Assembly (NCBI GenBank): GCA_002067405.1 | Contig: MVRP01000063.1 | Location: 1-20,443, forward strand | From: Syntrophorhabdaceae bacterium PtaU1.Bin034 | GTDB lineage: Bacteria; Desulfobacterota_G; Syntrophorhabdia; Syntrophorhabdales; WCHB1-27 | DNA length: 20,443 nucleotides | Direction of reading: 5' to 3' | Part shown: one piece after another, positions 6,616-14,027 of the stretch | Numbering within the stretch: the first letter of the stretch is position 1 | How the letters are laid out: each line of letters begins with the position of its first letter | The notes under the pieces: generated by a model | What the model was told of the DNA's origin: nothing | Database searches by the model: none | What the model saw: the letters and a program-made list of their open reading frames with translations, nothing else | Position numbers and translations under genes: made by a program

Positions 6616-7826
6616 GCGGATGCGGCCTCCCCGGCCCCTGCTTCCGCGGCGGTGCCCTGGTCGGACAAATGGTAGCCTGACATGCCGTTTGTCATATCTC
6701 CTATCTTCTGGAGCGTGAAAAAAGTGACGGGCACCCTGAGACGCTTGAGCCGCTCAACCGTTGCGTGGGTCCCCGGGTTTTCGGCAAAGGCGAAGTAGGC
6801 GCAGCTCACCCCCCAGGAAAGGGGCAGAACGGCGTCTACCACTTGGACCACGGACGACCTCGGCGTTGGCTGAAGCCTCGCGAGCACTTCGAGGATGTCC
6901 GGCACGCTGGCACTATTTCTTGCCACGTGTAAAAACCCTTTCCCCTCGCCCGCAAACGAACCGTTTGTGAGCAGGCCGACCGGGCAGCCCCTGCGATCGA
7001 GCTGCACTGCAAGGGACGCAACCACCTCAAGCATTCGCTCGAACGGCTCTCCCGCAGCCCCTTCTTCAGTAAACCCACCGACGTCCACTACGAGCAGGAC
7101 CTTTTCCTGACGGCTCGGCTCGAAGACCTTCTCCTGTAAACGGTGGTGACGGGCACTCGCCTTCCAATGGATGTATTTTGCCGGCCTGCCCTGATGATAG
7201 TCGGTGGTGCCGAGGATGTAGACAGGGTCTTTCACCGGGCTCTCATCGCCCGGCGTGCCGAAAAAATCGCGTTTCGGCATGGACAAATTGCCGAGAGGAA
7301 CGAGCCGGGGATAGACTATGACCTCGAGAGACGAGCCGGGGATTTCCTTTTCTTTCGGAAAGAAACCGAAGAGGTCCCCGGAAGCGATGGAGAGCGGGCC
7401 TACCTGATGGACGCCTCGCCGCTCGGCGGTCAGTTCCCATTGAAAACCAGCCGCCTGGTACCAGAGCAGGCCCGTCTCGCCGGTCAGTTCCGTTCCGTTG
7501 CGCCGCGAGGCATGCCTCAAGCCCTCCAGCGAAACCCTCAGTTCCAGCCAAACCGGCAAGAATTTCGAATTCTCTAACCGCGCTTCAAAACTGACCTCTT
7601 CACCGGGAAATACCTTGTGTCTGTCGAGAGCCTGATGCCCATGGAGTCTGAAGAAGCTCGCCGATGCCCATAATCGGAGGCCTCCGACAACAGCGAAGAC
7701 AAGGAAGGACAGAATGGTCAGATCCCGTTGTCCGTAAAGCAGCCCGAGAAAAAGAGAAAGCCCGACCATGCAGAGCAAGGGAGCGGTAATGAAAAGGCTC
7801 GAAACCCTGCGCACCCGCTCACGCAT
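6612..7826 (-). CDS. DUF58 domain membrane-anchored protein
   Basis: The product is about 404 residues. Two hydrophobic segments near the N-terminus (ITAPLLCMVGLSLFLGLLYG and LSFLVFAVVGGLRLWA) anchor a mostly beta-rich region. The DUF58 hallmark follows: DYHQGRPAKYIHWKASARHH, then RLQEKVFEPSRQEKVLLVVD, which opens a vWA-like fold (VVDVGG). DUF58 proteins are regularly encoded beside MoxR ATPases and are thought to be their partners or substrates. The stop codon overlaps the GTG of the DUF4129 gene. ATG 7826 is preferred over GTG 7829 because AGGG lies five bases upstream of it. Only six to nine bases separate it from the moxR stop, so the genes form one operon. Confidence 0.92.
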   Translation of the reverse strand: MRERVRRVSSLFITAPLLCMVGLSLFLGLLYGQRDLTILSFLVFAVVGGLRLWASASFFRLHGHQALDRHKVFPGEEVSFEARLENSKFLPVWLELRVSLEGLRHASRRNGTELTGETGLLWYQAAGFQWELTAERRGVHQVGPLSIASGDLFGFFPKEKEIPGSSLEVIVYPRLVPLGNLSMPKRDFFGTPGDESPVKDPVYILGTTDYHQGRPAKYIHWKASARHHRLQEKVFEPSRQEKVLLVVDVGGFTEEGAAGEPFERMLEVVASLAVQLDRRGCPVGLLTNGSFAGEGKGFLHVARNSASVPDILEVLARLQPTPRSSVVQVVDAVLPLSWGVSCAYFAFAENPGTHATVERLKRLRVPVTFFTLQKIGDMTNGMSGYHLSDQGTAAEAGAGEAASA

Positions 7827-7835
7827 CACGTCCCT

Positions 7836-8777
7836 CTACCCGGCCGGGGTTGGCACCGGCGCCTGCGCGACCATCTCCAGCACCAGGGATTCCTGTGTTT
7901 CGCCCTGCAGCCGTTTTTCTTCCCTCAGTATCAGGCGATGCGAAAGCACATGGACCGCCAGCGCTTTCACATCATCAGGGAGCACGTATTCCCTGCCCCG
8001 CAGCAACGCAAGCGCCTGGCTCGCCCGCATGAGCGCCAAAGAGCCTCTCGGGCTCGCCCCGAGACGCAGAGATGGATGAGCGCGGGTGGCTCCGACGATG
8101 CTCGTGATGTATTCCCTCACGGGGCGGGAGACAACGACTGCCTTCCGGCTTTTCTGCAACTCCGAGACCACCTCCGGCGATGCAACGGCTTCGAGCCCCT
8201 GCAGGGGCTCCTTTTCCTGAAAGCGCTCCAGAATACCCATCTCCTCCTTCTGGTCGGGGTATCCCAGGCGTATGCGCAGCAAGAACCTGTCAAGCTGGGC
8301 CTCCGGCAGGGGGAACGTTCCTTCAAGCTCTATCGGGTTCTGGGTGGCCATGACAAAGAACGGGTGGGGCAACGGATAGGTCTTTCCGTCAACCGTGACC
8401 TGGCGCTCTTCCATGCTCTCGAGCAGGCTCGCCTGAGTGCGCGGAATCGTCCGGTTGATCTCGTCTGCAACGAGCACATGGGTCATTACCGGTCCGGGCT
8501 GGAACACGAATTCACCCGAGTGAGGGTTATAGATGTTGAAGCCGGTGATGTCTGCAGGCAAAAGGTCGGGCGTGAACTGGACCCGCTTGAAAGAGGCCCC
8601 GATGCTCGCGGCCAGTGACTTGGCGAGCAGGGTCTTGCCCAATCCCGGCACGTCCTCCAGAAGGACATGGCCGTCTGCCAGCAGCCCCACCAGGAGAAGC
8701 TCGATCGACTCACGTTTGCCCACCATTACCCGGGCGACGTTCTCGATGATACCCGCGCACAATTTGTCTGATGCCAT
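7836..8777 (-). CDS. moxR: MoxR-family AAA+ ATPase
   Basis: The 313-residue product has every expected AAA+ element: EDVPGLGKTLLAKSLA (Walker A, about residues 41-56), HVLVADEINRTIPRTQASLLESMEER (Walker B and following helix), ATQNPIELEGTFPLPEAQLDRF (sensor 1 and arginine-finger region) and a C-terminal lid with SPRGSLALMRASQALALLRGREYVLPDDV. MoxR ATPases act as chaperones that mature or regulate protein complexes together with vWA/DUF58 proteins, in the cytoplasm. The length is normal for the family. ATG 8777 is chosen because GGAG is six bases upstream; ATG 8783 would abut that ribosome site. It is the first gene of the moxR-DUF58-DUF4129 operon and is divergent from the large PAS kinase. 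Confidence 0.96.
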   Translation of the reverse strand: MASDKLCAGIIENVARVMVGKRESIELLLVGLLADGHVLLEDVPGLGKTLLAKSLAASIGASFKRVQFTPDLLPADITGFNIYNPHSGEFVFQPGPVMTHVLVADEINRTIPRTQASLLESMEERQVTVDGKTYPLPHPFFVMATQNPIELEGTFPLPEAQLDRFLLRIRLGYPDQKEEMGILERFQEKEPLQGLEAVASPEVVSELQKSRKAVVVSRPVREYITSIVGATRAHPSLRLGASPRGSLALMRASQALALLRGREYVLPDDVKALAVHVLSHRLILREEKRLQGETQESLVLEMVAQAPVPTPAG

Positions 8778-8843
8778 TGTCATCTCCGGACTGACCGATG
8801 ATTCTCTTGAAGCGCTGACTTCGAGTGTTCAAAAGTATCGCTA

Positions 8844-8873
8844 TTCATAACATGGCAGGCACTTTGCTGTAAA
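8844..8873 (-). promoter_or_regulatory. Candidate promoter of the moxR operon
   Basis: On the minus strand TTTACA (8873 to 8868) matches the -35 consensus at five of six positions. It is followed after 18 bases by TATGAA (8849 to 8844), which matches the -10 at four of six. The 5' leader to ATG 8777 would be about 60 bases. Confidence 0.4.
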
Positions 8874-8933
8874 GAAATTCCCGGAAACCGGCGAGGCTGT
8901 GTTTCCCCGTCGCTTCCGTACAATCAAGCGCTA

Positions 8934-8962
8934 TTGACAGATGAAACGGGCTGTATTTTATT
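8934..8962 (+). promoter_or_regulatory. Candidate promoter of the PAS hybrid kinase
   Basis: A perfect TTGACA at 8934-8939 is followed after 17 bases by TTTATT (8957-8962), which matches the -10 at four of six positions. The leader to ATG 9080 would be about 110 bases. The moxR promoter candidate lies about 60 bases away in the opposite direction. Confidence 0.45.
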
Positions 8963-9079
8963 GTGTTTGGAACTTGAAATAGTCGTGCTCGCTCTGGACT
9001 ATCGGTCGTCCAGCCGAAGAAGAGAGAAGAAAAAGGCCGAGTGAGGATGTGCGGAATTGACCGGTAAGGAGCCGGGCGG

Positions 9080-12000
9080 ATGGGTGACCTCAACGAAAGC
9101 TTGCGCCGCTGGCTTATGCAGGAGGCAGCCGACGGTGTGGCATTCTTCGATGCTGAGAGCCTGCGTTTTATAGACTGCAATCCCGCTTTTACGAACCTCT
9201 TCGGCTATTCCGGCGATGAATTGAACCGGCTCGCCTTCTATGACATACCGGCGGAACCTTCGATCCTGGAGGCAGACGTTGCGGCTGCACGGAAGGGAGA
9301 GACTATTTCGGGCGAGCGGCGCTGCCGGCGGAAAGACGGAAATGTCTTCAACGTCCGGGTGAAGCTCAGTCCGATATCTGCAAATGGGAAAAGATATCTC
9401 GGTGCGGTGTTCCATGAGGTAAAAGTGTGCTCTGAGGCGGATGAAGAACTGGAGAAGAGGCGGCAGGTCGAAGAAGCGTTACAGGAAGCGAAAAGGAAAT
9501 ACGAACAACTGGCTGAAATTGTCCCCCAGCCGATATTCGAAACGGACATCACGGGCAAACTCACCTTCGCCAACAGCGCCGCTTTCGAGAAGTTCCGCTA
9601 CACTCAAGAGGACTTCGAGCAGGGCCTGAACATATTTCAGATGCTTGAGAGCTATGAGCACGAAAAGGCGCAACGCAACATAGAAAGGCTGTTCACGGGA
9701 TACAAAGACACCGGGAACGAGTACGAGGCGTGTACCAAGGACGGCACTGTTTTCCCCATTCGGGCCTACGCGGCACCCCTTTACAGAATGGACAAGCCGG
9801 TCGGCATCAGCGGAATTGCCATAGACCTCACGGAAGCCAGGAAAACAATGCAGGAATTGGCGCGCTCGGAGGAGCGTTTCCGGGCACTGGTGGAAAACTC
9901 GTCAGACGCGATCATGATGGTCACCCTCGATCGCCGGGTGGTCTCATACAACAAGGCCCTTCTGACCCTCTTCGGCCTGGACCCCGAGGATGTGGAGGGC
10001 CAATCGACGAGGGTCTTTTACACTTCCGACGAAAGCTTTGAAGAGCTGGGACGGCTCCTGGCCCCGGCCATCAAAAAAGAAAACACCTTTAGAAAGGAAT
10101 GGCTCTTTCAAAAGAAGGACGGTACGGTCTTTCCCGCGGAGATTGTGTTATCCGTACTCCGATTGCCGGACAGGTCGCTCATTGGCTATATGGCCGTTAT
10201 CAGGGACATGACCGAGCGGAAGAAATTTGAGGAGCAGCTCAGGGAAAGCCAGTGTTTCCTGACACACGTGGTCGATACGAGCCCCGACCTTATCTATATC
10301 TTTGATATCACCGAACGTATCCCGGTTTACGGCAACAAGCAGGCAGAGGATTTTGCCGGAATCCGTGCGTCGGACATCAAGGGCATGGGAAGAGAAGCCT
10401 TTGTTCAGCGCATGGGCATTGACGCGCAGTTCTGCAACGAGTTAAAGACAAAGTTCGAACACGCGCCGGAAGGAGAGGTTGTCGCTATCGAGTACAGGAT
10501 GAAGGACAAGCACGGTGAACGGCGCTGGTTCAGCTCGAGGAATGCGGTTTTCGAGCGCACCCGGGACGGCCGCCCGAAGCTCGTGCTCGCCATCGCGCGG
10601 GACATCACCGAACAAAAATATGCCGAGGAAGGCCGAAGGCTGCTTGCGGCGGCCGTCGAGCAATCTCCCGACTCAGTGATGATCGCGGACCAAAGGGGCA
10701 TCATCGAGTACGTGAACAAGGCCTTCGAGACCGGCATGAAGCGCAGCCTGGATGAAATCAAGGGAAAAGATATTGCCGTATTGAAAGGCAACAGAAGGGG
10801 AGAGGAGTTCTTCAGGGCGAATGCGGCTGCCATGAAAGGGCGAACAGCATGGAAGGGCTACTTAAGGTTGCAGGAAGATCAGGGGATGCCCGCAGAGCTG
10901 GAAGTTGCCGTTTCCCCGGTCATAGACGACAAGGGCGTAATAACGCATTACGTGACAAGAATCAGAGATATCTCGATTCAACGAAGGCTTGAGGAACAGT
11001 TGCGCCAGGCGCAGAAAATGCAGGCCGTGGGCACCCTTGCGGGCGGTATAGCACACGATTTCAATAACATCCTCGCTGCCATGATCGGAAACGCCGAACT
11101 GGCCCTCGACGACATTCCTGCGGGAATGAGGGCGCGTGACAACATTGAAGAGATAGTCCGTTCGGGTCTGCGCGGAAGAGACCTGGTGCAGCAAATACTG
11201 ACTTTCAGCAGAAGAGGAGAACACGAGCAAAAGGTTCTCAGGCTCACGCCCCTCATCAAGGAAACCATCAAGTTTCTCCGGGCTTCCCTTCCGGCAAGCA
11301 TCGAGATTCAGCTCGATTTCACCTCAAGCACGGATACGGTCTTTGCCGATCCGGTGCAGATACAGCAGGTGCTCATGAATCTCTGCACGAATGCGGCATT
11401 TGCCATGCGTGAAAAGGGAGGACTTCTCGAAATAAGGCTGACGGACGCCTTGTTTAACGAAGGGGTGAACATGCCGGAAGCGGACATGAAACCGGGCGAC
11501 TACCTTGCGATCCGCGTGAGGGATACCGGCGAAGGGATGACGGAAGCGGTCAAAAAGCGGCTTTTCGAGCCGTTCTTCACGACGAAGCCGCAAGGCACCG
11601 GCATGGGATTAGCAGTCGTCTACGGAATCGTCAGAAGCTACCATGGAACGATTACGGTTGAGAGCACAACCGGGCACGGCGCCACTTTTACCGTCTACCT
11701 TCCGAAAGCGGAAGCCCAACAGGTGGTGGCCGAAGAGGTGGTGGAAGCGCCCGCTCCGGAAGGAAAGGAACGTATACTCTTTGTTGATGACGAGTCGGCC
11801 ATCGTCCGGTCCGGCGCCGAAATCCTGGAGAGAATGGGATACAGGGTGACTGCAACGACCCAGGGTGTGGAGGCACTTAAGCTCTTTTCTCAAGACCCCG
11901 GGGGGTACGATCTTATTATTCTCGATCAGACGATGCCGGATATGACCGGCGCCGCCCTCGCTGAGATTCTCATGAGGATACGGCCCGGCATTCCTATCAT

Positions 12001-12136
12001 TCTGGCAACCGGATACAGTGATGCAATGTCTCCAGAGAAGGCCAAGGAGATAGGCATCCGCGAGTTTGTCATGAAACCGCTCACGAAGCGGGAATTGGGG
12101 GAAACCGTCCGAAAGGTCCTTGATCAGGCTGCATGA
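9080..12136 (+). CDS. Multi-PAS hybrid sensor histidine kinase with receiver domain
   Basis: This 1018-residue cytoplasmic kinase has no signal peptide or membrane helix. Five PAS domains can be read: about 12-125, 141-255, 262-385, 387-512 and 519-640, several ending in the typical DxTERK or DITEQK linker. The HisKA domain contains TLAGGIAHDFNNI with phosphoacceptor His659. The HATPase follows, with N-box Asn771 (LMNLCTNAA), DTGEGM at 815-820, FEPFFTTK and GTGMGLAVV from 839. The C-terminal receiver (about 898-1013) starts RILFVDDESA, with acidic residues 903/904, phosphoacceptor Asp949 in ILDQTMPDMTG and Lys999 in VMKPL. It should therefore sense cytosolic signals and pass phosphate from His to its own Asp, then to an unseen Hpt or regulator. 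ATG 9080 has AAGGAG eight bases upstream. No partner response regulator is adjacent. Confidence 0.96.
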   Translation: MGDLNESLRRWLMQEAADGVAFFDAESLRFIDCNPAFTNLFGYSGDELNRLAFYDIPAEPSILEADVAAARKGETISGERRCRRKDGNVFNVRVKLSPISANGKRYLGAVFHEVKVCSEADEELEKRRQVEEALQEAKRKYEQLAEIVPQPIFETDITGKLTFANSAAFEKFRYTQEDFEQGLNIFQMLESYEHEKAQRNIERLFTGYKDTGNEYEACTKDGTVFPIRAYAAPLYRMDKPVGISGIAIDLTEARKTMQELARSEERFRALVENSSDAIMMVTLDRRVVSYNKALLTLFGLDPEDVEGQSTRVFYTSDESFEELGRLLAPAIKKENTFRKEWLFQKKDGTVFPAEIVLSVLRLPDRSLIGYMAVIRDMTERKKFEEQLRESQCFLTHVVDTSPDLIYIFDITERIPVYGNKQAEDFAGIRASDIKGMGREAFVQRMGIDAQFCNELKTKFEHAPEGEVVAIEYRMKDKHGERRWFSSRNAVFERTRDGRPKLVLAIARDITEQKYAEEGRRLLAAAVEQSPDSVMIADQRGIIEYVNKAFETGMKRSLDEIKGKDIAVLKGNRRGEEFFRANAAAMKGRTAWKGYLRLQEDQGMPAELEVAVSPVIDDKGVITHYVTRIRDISIQRRLEEQLRQAQKMQAVGTLAGGIAHDFNNILAAMIGNAELALDDIPAGMRARDNIEEIVRSGLRGRDLVQQILTFSRRGEHEQKVLRLTPLIKETIKFLRASLPASIEIQLDFTSSTDTVFADPVQIQQVLMNLCTNAAFAMREKGGLLEIRLTDALFNEGVNMPEADMKPGDYLAIRVRDTGEGMTEAVKKRLFEPFFTTKPQGTGMGLAVVYGIVRSYHGTITVESTTGHGATFTVYLPKAEAQQVVAEEVVEAPAPEGKERILFVDDESAIVRSGAEILERMGYRVTATTQGVEALKLFSQDPGGYDLIILDQTMPDMTGAALAEILMRIRPGIPIILATGYSDAMSPEKAKEIGIREFVMKPLTKRELGETVRKVLDQAA

Positions 12137-12221
12137 ACCAATGCCTGCCGGTCCTTCTTTTATCAAAGGGGTTACTCTCTCAGGCACTGGCCCCGTCAAC
12201 TATCCAAAAGGAGAAATGAAT

Positions 12222-12275
12222 ATGCCCCTTGCAGCGATCAGAATAACTGCGGCCATGGGGGGGCCGTGTCGTTAG
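12222..12275 (+). CDS. Possible small ORF downstream of the hybrid kinase
   Basis: A frame of 17 codons (MPLAAIRITAAMGGPCR) starts at ATG 12222 behind AAAAGGAG eight bases upstream, an unusually strong ribosome site for an intergenic position. An in-frame ATG two codons earlier (12216) is too close to that site. The frame ends at 12275 and overlaps the last bases of the convergent porin gene on the other strand. It could be a real microprotein, the remnant of a lost gene's start, or chance. Nothing is recognised in the sequence. Confidence 0.25.
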   Translation: MPLAAIRITAAMGGPCR

Positions 12276-13585
12276 AACTTATACGTCACGCTAACTGCGC
12301 CGACGTGGCCTGAAGAGTCGGTGAATGTTCCGGTGACCCGCGTGAGCGTGGTCGTCCCCGCTTTCACGTCTCCGCCGGAGTTATTCCATCTCCTGTCGGA
12401 ATCGTCGACATAATTGTACGCGAGATCTAATGTCACCGGATCCAGGTGGACCCCGAGGCCAAGGCAGTATATAGTGCGGTTTCCCGAGGGAAGCATGGGG
12501 TCGACCGTTGACCGGGGTATGGGGGATTCATCCCATGCGAAGCCTGCCCGGACATCAATCCGCCTATTCACCTTGTACTGGCCACCGAACCTGAGCGTCC
12601 ACGTATTATGCCAGTTCCTGGGTGATGCAATGGATGTCCCGTTGGCGAGGTCGACGCGCAAGGTCCGGTAGCTTTGCCATTCAGTCCATTGCGCATCGAC
12701 CTCGATTGTCCAGGGATTGCAGTTCCATGCAGCGCCGAACCGGACAATAGCGGGGAACGTCACGCGCGAAGAAGCACGCTGCACAAGGACGACGGAGCCG
12801 TCCGTCATCCGGGTAAGCCGCTGCTTCCCGCCATGGATGTCGTGCTTTATCTGACTCAGGTAGGATACGCCGAAGCTCCAGGCATCAACAGGGCGCCAGA
12901 GGATACCGGCATTCCACCCCATATCCCAGTCGGTGCCCGTAAGTTTGCTTACTGCCGTTGACTGGGCATTTCTCTCCGGCGAAAGAGGCGGAGACGGAGG
13001 CGCCACAAGAACCACGTTGCGCAGATCGACATCAAGATACTGCCAGTAGGGGCCGAAGCCCAGGGAAAGAGATGCGATCGGCTTCACCGCGATTACCGGA
13101 GTGATGGTCAGCGTTTTCGCAGAAGTCAGAAGTCCGCCTACTGAGAACCGGCCTTCGAAGTCCCTCGGCCAGTCCGTCTGAAGCCCGAAGTGAGAGAAAG
13201 TGCCAAGGCCTACACTGATATTCTCGCTCAATTTCCTCGTCACATAAGCGCCCGGAATGATCCCGAGGTGATCTTTCATATGGCCTGTCTGGCCGGGAGG
13301 ACTGCCCATCACCGGGTTACCGTCGCTGTTGAAGGTGGTGCCCGGCAGAATCGAACTTACCCCTGCGGACACCTGCGTACCGGGTAGTTGCACGATACCC
13401 GCCGGGTTATGGAAGATTGCGGAAGGATCATCCGCCTGCGCGACAAACGCCCCACCCATGCCGACCGCTTTCGCACCCTGCTCGTTGACAAAGAATCCAC
13501 TTGGAGAAGCGCACGCCGGATAAAGGAGAACAGCGAGAGAAGCGAACAGGGTAAGAAGCCCACCGGCTGTTCCGTTCACACGCAT
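12272..13585 (-). CDS. FadL/OmpP1/TodX-family outer-membrane transport protein
   Basis: The product is 437 residues, normal for the family. The first ~30 residues are a signal peptide ending LYPACA. The mature N-terminus carries the FadL hallmark GFFVNEQGAKAVGMGGAFVA, followed by DDPSAIFHNPAGI, the hatch region with the NPA motif. The rest alternates as amphipathic beta strands (for example VSLGFGPYWQYLDVDL-type patterns and a C-terminal GAVSVTYKF ending in Phe), consistent with a 14-stranded barrel. FadL proteins move hydrophobic molecules such as long-chain fatty acids or aromatic hydrocarbons across the outer membrane; the substrate here is unknown. The start at ATG 13585 is set by GGGAGG six bases upstream; the frame extends nine codons further to 13612 without such support. 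The candidate selenoprotein gene lies 76 bases upstream on the same strand, possibly cotranscribed. Confidence 0.93.
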   Translation of the reverse strand: MRVNGTAGGLLTLFASLAVLLYPACASPSGFFVNEQGAKAVGMGGAFVAQADDPSAIFHNPAGIVQLPGTQVSAGVSSILPGTTFNSDGNPVMGSPPGQTGHMKDHLGIIPGAYVTRKLSENISVGLGTFSHFGLQTDWPRDFEGRFSVGGLLTSAKTLTITPVIAVKPIASLSLGFGPYWQYLDVDLRNVVLVAPPSPPLSPERNAQSTAVSKLTGTDWDMGWNAGILWRPVDAWSFGVSYLSQIKHDIHGGKQRLTRMTDGSVVLVQRASSRVTFPAIVRFGAAWNCNPWTIEVDAQWTEWQSYRTLRVDLANGTSIASPRNWHNTWTLRFGGQYKVNRRIDVRAGFAWDESPIPRSTVDPMLPSGNRTIYCLGLGVHLDPVTLDLAYNYVDDSDRRWNNSGGDVKAGTTTLTRVTGTFTDSSGHVGAVSVTYKF

Positions 13586-13661
13586 CCTGAACCTCCCGTA
13601 ACTCTGCGGCAAAGGGTCCTGCGATTATCCGCTATTCTTTTGTCGGCGCGCCTGAAGCAGT

Positions 13662-13871
13662 CTATGCGGCGACGCTTCCCTGCTTCACGTGCTTCTCGAA
13701 CTCGTCGTATACCATACGCAACTCCTCTTCCTGCCGTTTCTTCAGCTCTGTCCAGAGCTGCTGGCACTCCCGTCAACCCTTGGAGTCTTTGATGTAGGTA
13801 TCCATCCTCGAGATGCTTTGCGAAAGCTGCGCGATCTCCTCGACCATGTCGTAGTGCAGATTCTTGAGCAT
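13662..13871 (-). CDS. Candidate selenoprotein: small helical protein with in-frame TGA (UxxC)
   Basis: ATG 13871 is preceded by AAAGGAGG at five bases and by a promoter. The frame runs 32 codons to TGA (13775-13773) and then continues in the same frame for 36 more codons to TAG (13664-13662). Read through, the product is 69 residues: a helical N-terminus (LHYDMVEEIAQLSQSISRMD), then KG-U33-REC36, then a helix rich in Lys/Glu (QQLWTELKKRQEEELRMVYD) and EFEKHV. Codon use and amphipathic helix character continue across the TGA, so both halves look like one protein. U33-x-x-C36 is the spacing of a redox or metal-binding pair. A stem-loop resembling a bacterial SECIS follows the TGA. The function is unknown; a small thiol/selenol redox or metal-binding protein is inferred. 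The alternatives are a nonsense mutation, a base error (TGA for TGC or TGT), or a 32-residue truncated product. I do not recognise a named family. Confidence 0.65.
13732..13766 (-). promoter_or_regulatory. Candidate bacterial SECIS element
   Basis: Just downstream of the in-frame TGA, the minus strand reads CAGCTC - TGGACA - GAGCTG (13760 to 13743): a perfect 6-bp stem with a 6-base loop. The loop contains G at its second and third positions. The loop begins 18 bases after the TGA, within the range described for bacterial SECIS elements, whose apical loop carries a conserved early G. A lower 4-bp helix (TGCC 13766-13763 with GGCA 13735-13732) can form across an asymmetric internal loop. Bacterial SECIS elements lie inside the coding sequence, as here. 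Confidence 0.5.
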
Positions 13872-13904
13872 AACAGCCTCCTTTGAGGTTTCTCCCTCGC
13901 TCCA

Positions 13905-13933
13905 AAACTAGTGACGGCGCTGTTATCTGTCAA
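13905..13933 (-). promoter_or_regulatory. Candidate promoter of the selenoprotein-porin unit
   Basis: On the minus strand a perfect TTGACA (13933 to 13928) is followed after 17 bases by TAGTTT (13910 to 13905), a weak -10. Transcription would start near 13898, about 27 bases before the ATG at 13871, with the AAAGGAGG ribosome site inside that short leader. This supports the small gene being expressed. Confidence 0.45.
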
Positions 13934-13961
13934 GCTCTTCTTCTTGCTGTTTTAGGATCGG

Positions 13962-13975
13962 CCGGGTGCGCCCGG
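13962..13975. repeat. GC-rich hairpin after the efflux operon
   Basis: CCGGG (13962-13966) and CCCGG (13971-13975) form a 5-bp inverted repeat with a 4-base loop. It lies about 55 bases beyond the stop of the outer-membrane efflux gene and before the next promoter. There is no T-run, so it is at most a weak terminator for the efflux operon. Confidence 0.3.
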
Positions 13976-14027
13976 GTGCGCTCCGTCGTGTTGGCCCCGA
14001 CAACGCTCACTTCCACGGGTCTTGCCG

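Noticed and set aside
7728..8618. 296-codon plus-strand frame antisense to moxR and DUF58
   Set aside because: No recognisable motif or ribosome site; fully covered by the well-supported minus-strand genes.
13576..13905. A 109-codon minus-strand frame overlapping the candidate selenoprotein gene
   Set aside because: It is a different frame of the same DNA, Arg-rich and low-complexity, with no ribosome site. The TGA-containing frame has the ribosome site, promoter and coherent helix pattern.
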